From: Bryobacteraceae bacterium
GTDB taxonomy: Bacteria > Acidobacteriota > Terriglobia > Bryobacterales > Bryobacteraceae
Assembly (NCBI GenBank): GCA_030039005.1
Contig: JASHQT010000035.1
Location: forward strand, 1 to 8,961
DNA: 8,961 nt
Direction of reading: 5' to 3'
Below, one piece after another: positions 7,061 through 8,961 of this stretch. The notes under the pieces are model-generated. The model worked only from the letters and a program-made list of their open reading frames with translations, searched no databases and was not told the DNA's origin. Within the stretch, counting starts at the first letter, position 1. Each line of letters begins with the position of its first letter. Made by a program: the position numbers and the translations under genes.

Positions 7061-7263
7061 GAAGTTGAGTTTGGGGAACTTTTCACGATACCTCATGAGA
7101 AGAGAGGCGCGCATTCATTCTTTGGATCGGGGCTATAAACAGGTGGGCGATCGCGGCGAGGCGGTAGAGACGGATGTAGTTAGGAAGCGAGTGGGGTCAC
7201 GACGGTTCTAAGGTGATTTTCTTTTCGAGAATTTGTGCTTAAAGGATTTCGAGGGCCGCACGC

Positions 7264-7292
7264 ATAGCATGAACAACTACTTAATTTATCAA
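7264..7292 (-). promoter_or_regulatory. Possible glnA promoter
   Basis: On the minus strand TTGATA (7292-7287, 5/6 to the -35 consensus) is followed after 17 nt by TGCTAT (7269-7264, 3/6 to the -10 consensus) in a locally AT-rich stretch. It would give a leader of about 205 nt. The rest of the glnA leader shows only an 8-nt palindrome, CTCATGAG (7092-7099). This call is weak. Confidence 0.25.
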
Positions 7293-7349
7293 TCGAATGG
7301 GAGATTTTTGGGGGCATGATATTACCGCTGTACCGATCCATCTACGCCA

Positions 7350-7377
7350 TTGACGTGATTCGGAGCTTGGGTAATAG
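7350..7377 (+). promoter_or_regulatory. Possible promoter of the small membrane-protein gene
   Basis: TTGACG (7350-7355, 5/6 to the -35 consensus) is followed after 16 nt by TAATAG (7372-7377, a modest -10). Transcription would begin near 7384, about 34 nt before ATG 7418. This agrees with the independent choice of that start. The -10 lies inside the 7370-7390 palindrome. Confidence 0.3.
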
Positions 7378-7390
7378 TAGTACTGTTACC
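7370..7390. promoter_or_regulatory. Operator-like palindrome upstream of the small membrane-protein gene
   Basis: The arms GGTAATAGT (7370-7378) and ACTGTTACC (7382-7390) are reverse complements except at one position (T opposite G) and are separated by AGT. Eight of nine positions match. The site covers the presumed -10 and start point, where a dimeric repressor would be expected to bind. As RNA it would be a 9-bp hairpin with one G-U pair. Which regulator, if any, binds is unknown. Confidence 0.4.
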
Positions 7391-7417
7391 AAAGTTCCTG
7401 GAAAGGAAACGCTCGCC

Positions 7418-7624
7418 ATGGCCATTCTGATTGCGGTAATTGTGTTCGGGGGATTGTATGGATTGTGGCGCGTTGTGAGCCATGCACTGGACCGCGAGAT
7501 CCAAGCCCGCTCGCGCGAGGAGGCCCCGTTCGGCATGCGTGCGAGCGAGAGCTCAGCTCGGGCGACACGCACGGCCCGTCCGCGAGAGCTGTATGTCTCC
7601 GGGCAGCCACATTCCACCTTTTAG
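7418..7624 (+). CDS. Possible small single-pass membrane protein
   Basis: The predicted product has 68 residues. Residues 2-20 (AILIAVIVFGGLYGLWRVV) form one strongly hydrophobic segment that fits a transmembrane helix. The rest is polar and charged: ALDREIQARSREE, then an Arg/Ser/Ala-rich tail ending in Phe. I recognise no family. The reading frame is open from an ATG at 7316, but ATG 7418 is preferred. It has AAGGA (7403-7407) 10 nt upstream, places the hydrophobic segment at the N-terminus, and leaves room for the promoter at 7350-7377. It is divergent from glnA, with 367 nt between the two starts, and stands alone. The frame is short and the tail composition is not distinctive, so it could be a chance frame. 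The matching start, ribosome site and membrane segment are the arguments for it. Confidence 0.42.
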   Translation: MAILIAVIVFGGLYGLWRVVSHALDREIQARSREEAPFGMRASESSARATRTARPRELYVSGQPHSTF

Positions 7625-7874
7625 GTAAGTCGCCCACAGCGAAGGCCTCGGCGAGCTTGCTGGTCCGTTTGAGGTGCGCCCGCGCGTCTTTAGGCTAGCC
7701 CACAGCAGGTGGTGAATGCCGCTGGAAATCCCTTGCGCACTGGCGAGGACAAGCTGGCCGGCGACTAGCGACCGCACACACCACTTTGCCCTCCCAGCGC
7801 AGGCCGCCTGCTAGTAGGGCTACTACTTTCAGCGCCTCAGCGTGGTACTTTGCCTCACAACTCGCATCATGATT

Positions 7875-7900
7875 CGTCGATCGTCGTGATAATATCGACG
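7875..7900. promoter_or_regulatory. Inverted repeat framing a -10-like box upstream of the PEP-CTERM gene
   Basis: CGTCGAT (7875-7881) and ATCGACG (7894-7900) are perfect reverse complements 12 nt apart. The spacer ends in GATAAT (7888-7893, 5/6 to the -10 consensus). No good -35 lies at 16-18 nt, which would fit an activator-dependent or extended promoter, or chance. A start near 7900 gives a leader of about 60 nt. Confidence 0.3.
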
Positions 7901-7946
7901 CTGCTTGCTCGCTGGGCATGCTCGCCCGTGCGGGTTGGCCGGCCGA

Positions 7947-7951
7947 GGAGG
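7947..7951 (+). promoter_or_regulatory. Ribosome binding site deciding the PEP-CTERM gene start
   Basis: GGAGG lies 9 nt before ATG 7961. The frame is open upstream to a TTG at 7850, but only the ATG start puts a signal peptide at the N-terminus. Confidence 0.7.
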
Positions 7952-7960
7952 GACGACAGG

Positions 7961-8509
7961 ATGAACAGGTTTGCGCGAGTGGCCACGAAGCGGCCAGTGT
8001 TGCTTGTAGCGGCCGCAGTCGCCTGGTTCGGAATGACGATTGCACCTGCGAAGGCGTACACGATTATCCAGTCCGGAAACGACGTAACAGGGATCGACGG
8101 CCTCATCATTTTGGGCAACACATACGATGTCACATTCGGCACCACTCCGGACACCACGTTTGACACCTTATCCTCGGCCCAGACCGCGGCGGACGATATC
8201 CTGGCAGTGCTGAACGTCGACTTGACGGACACGGAGGTCGGCGGTGCTAGCGAATATTTTGTGTGTTCCAGCGTCCCCGCGGCGGACTCTTGCCAGGGCG
8301 AGCAGGTGGATAACGAAAGCAATATTGTCGGCGGGTGGAACGACGTGGGAACTCACTCCGGGACTGGGGTCGGGATCAGCGCCAGCAACCCCGCCGCGGA
8401 ATTCACGCTTGTCACCTCCACTCCGGAACCCGGATCGCTGGGGACGATACTGATTGGGCTCGCGGCGATGGCCTGGGCGGTCGGACGCAAGCGGCGCGTC
8501 AGCTCCTAG
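7961..8509 (+). CDS. PEP-CTERM sorting-signal surface protein
   Basis: The product is 182 residues. Residues 1-32 are a signal peptide: a basic start (Arg3, Arg6, Lys10, Arg11), a hydrophobic core, and Ala-Lys-Ala before Tyr33. The C-terminus has the three-part PEP-CTERM signal: Pro-Glu-Pro at 155-157, a hydrophobic helix (GTILIGLAAMAWAVG), and the basic cluster RKRR near the end. By family knowledge such proteins are processed by an exosortase (EpsH/XrtA type) and sent to the cell surface or extracellular polysaccharide matrix. The mature body, about 120 residues, is acidic and rich in Thr, Gly and Asp. It opens with GIDGLIILGNTYDVTFG, a pattern I associate with other PEP-CTERM proteins, and has two close cysteines, Cys102 and Cys111, that could form a disulfide. 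No enzymatic motif is seen. It converges on rsmD, with 56 nt between the stops. No exosortase or polysaccharide gene lies in the window. Confidence 0.88.
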   Translation: MNRFARVATKRPVLLVAAAVAWFGMTIAPAKAYTIIQSGNDVTGIDGLIILGNTYDVTFGTTPDTTFDTLSSAQTAADDILAVLNVDLTDTEVGGASEYFVCSSVPAADSCQGEQVDNESNIVGGWNDVGTHSGTGVGISASNPAAEFTLVTSTPEPGSLGTILIGLAAMAWAVGRKRRVSS

Positions 8510-8565
8510 AGAGAGCGACAGCAGGGGTTGCGGGACGGCGACGAGCGCGGGTTTTAGCGTTCAGA

Positions 8566-8961
8566 TCATGCCGGTGCGGACATCCGGCGATAGAGGCTGA
8601 GCGAGTTGTCGCCTTGCTTGATGACGCGATAGCGGTGCAAATGGCCGTAGCTTTCCTCCGGCGTGAACCGCGAGGAGTGCTGGAGGATGACCAGCGGCGT
8701 TCGGGCGCGATCGAGCGCGGCCATCGAAGCTTCGTATTCGTTGATCGATTCGTAGGGCGGATCGAGGAACGCGATATCGGCGCGCGCGCGTTCGAGCACG
8801 ATGGGGGCTTTGGAAGTGAAGACCTCGGCGCGGCTTTCCAGACCGAGCGCTGCGAGGTTTTCGCGGATCACTTCCACCGACGCGCGGGATTTTTCGATGA
8901 AGATGGCGCGGCGGGCGCCGCGGCTGAGCGCTTCGATGCCGACCGCTCCGGTGCCGGCGTA
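8566..8961 (-). CDS. rsmD: 16S rRNA (guanine966-N2)-methyltransferase RsmD, C-terminal part (cut by window edge)
   Basis: The enzyme methylates N2 of G966 in 16S rRNA using S-adenosylmethionine during 30S assembly. The visible 131 residues begin inside the SAM-binding motif I (YAGTGAVGIEALSRGARRA) and continue with the acidic FIEKS that contacts the ribose. They then reach the catalytic DPPY at visible residues 67-70 (AFLDPPYE), the N4/N2-amino methyltransferase motif. The protein ends with SLSLYRRMSAPA. RsmD proteins are usually about 185 residues, so roughly 50-55 N-terminal residues lie beyond the right edge. A GTG at 8877 could be mistaken for a start, but the frame is open and conserved upstream of it. 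The neighbour beyond the edge, often coaD in other bacteria, cannot be seen. The nearest alternative is another DPPY methyltransferase, but the motif I wording favours RsmD. Confidence 0.92.
   Translation of the reverse strand, partial: YAGTGAVGIEALSRGARRAIFIEKSRASVEVIRENLAALGLESRAEVFTSKAPIVLERARADIAFLDPPYESINEYEASMAALDRARTPLVILQHSSRFTPEESYGHLHRYRVIKQGDNSLSLYRRMSAPA

Larger units (their letters stand above)
7625..7960. other. Non-coding stretch of 336 nt between the small membrane protein and the PEP-CTERM gene
   Basis: No convincing gene on either strand. It holds a short hairpin, TAGTAG-GG-CTACTA (7812-7825), the inverted repeat at 7875-7900 around a -10-like GATAAT, and the ribosome binding site of the PEP-CTERM gene. 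The short direct repeat CCCACAGC occurs at 7633 and 7699. Open frames on the minus strand have no start signal and no recognisable family. Confidence 0.6.

Noticed and set aside
7051..7086. Longer glnA start at 7086, adding 12 residues.
   Set aside because: The extension is unlike glutamine synthetase N-termini, and the good AGGAG site would fall inside the coding region; ATG 7050 gives the standard 469 residues.
7134..7139. TATAAA on the plus strand, a strong -10-like hexamer.
   Set aside because: No acceptable -35 at 16-18 nt, and the nearest plus-strand gene starts more than 180 nt away.
7723..7736. TGGAAATCCCTTGC resembles a sigma54 -24/-12 promoter upstream of the PEP-CTERM gene.
   Set aside because: GG and GC are separated by 9 nt instead of the strict 10, and the bases after GG do not match CACG.
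7850..7960. Longer start (TTG 7850) for the PEP-CTERM protein.
   Set aside because: It would bury the signal peptide behind 37 residues of low-quality sequence; ATG 7961 has GGAGG 9 nt upstream.
7553..8045. Two minus-strand open frames that could be joined by a frameshift into a decayed gene.
   Set aside because: No family is recognised, no ribosome site precedes either, and the longer one runs antisense into the signal peptide of the PEP-CTERM gene.

Overview
The window looks like ordinary chromosome of an acidobacterium of the Solibacter/Bryobacter type. The base composition is GC-rich. The large first gene ends in the TIGR03437 domain, which is heavily expanded in Solibacter-like genomes, and is preceded by tandem BACON-like Ig repeats. 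A PEP-CTERM protein is also present. This placement rests on recognised protein families, not on a phylogenetic marker search.

Layout, left to right. The 5' end of pgk (phosphoglycerate kinase) leaves the left edge on the minus strand. A divergent intergenic region of about 190 nt (99-292) carries stem-loops and then a GTG-started gene for a secreted protein of 1111 residues with eight BACON-like repeats and a C-terminal TIGR03437 domain. On the same strand follow an HSL-family (family IV) alpha/beta-hydrolase with an intact Ser-Asp-His triad and, 42 nt later, a secreted beta-propeller-like protein of unknown function. Converging on these from the right is glnA (type I-beta glutamine synthetase, minus strand, start best placed at 7050). 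Beyond its leader lie a short gene for a possible single-pass membrane protein (7418-7624) with a palindrome over its presumed promoter, a 336-nt non-coding stretch, and a PEP-CTERM surface protein (7961-8509). The 3' part of rsmD (16S rRNA G966 N2-methyltransferase), minus strand, runs off the right edge.

The genes do not form one obvious pathway. pgk, glnA and rsmD are housekeeping genes. The other four recognised products are an esterase, two exported proteins and one exosortase-type surface protein, which fits a soil or sediment heterotroph that exports many proteins. The esterase and propeller genes are the only likely operon. I see no rRNA or tRNA gene, CRISPR array, insertion sequence, phage gene or toxin-antitoxin pair. 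I found no convincing new multi-gene system. The items most worth a second look are the structured leader of the BACON gene, the operator-like palindromes upstream of the small membrane protein and the PEP-CTERM gene, and the paired cysteines in two non-adjacent BACON repeats.
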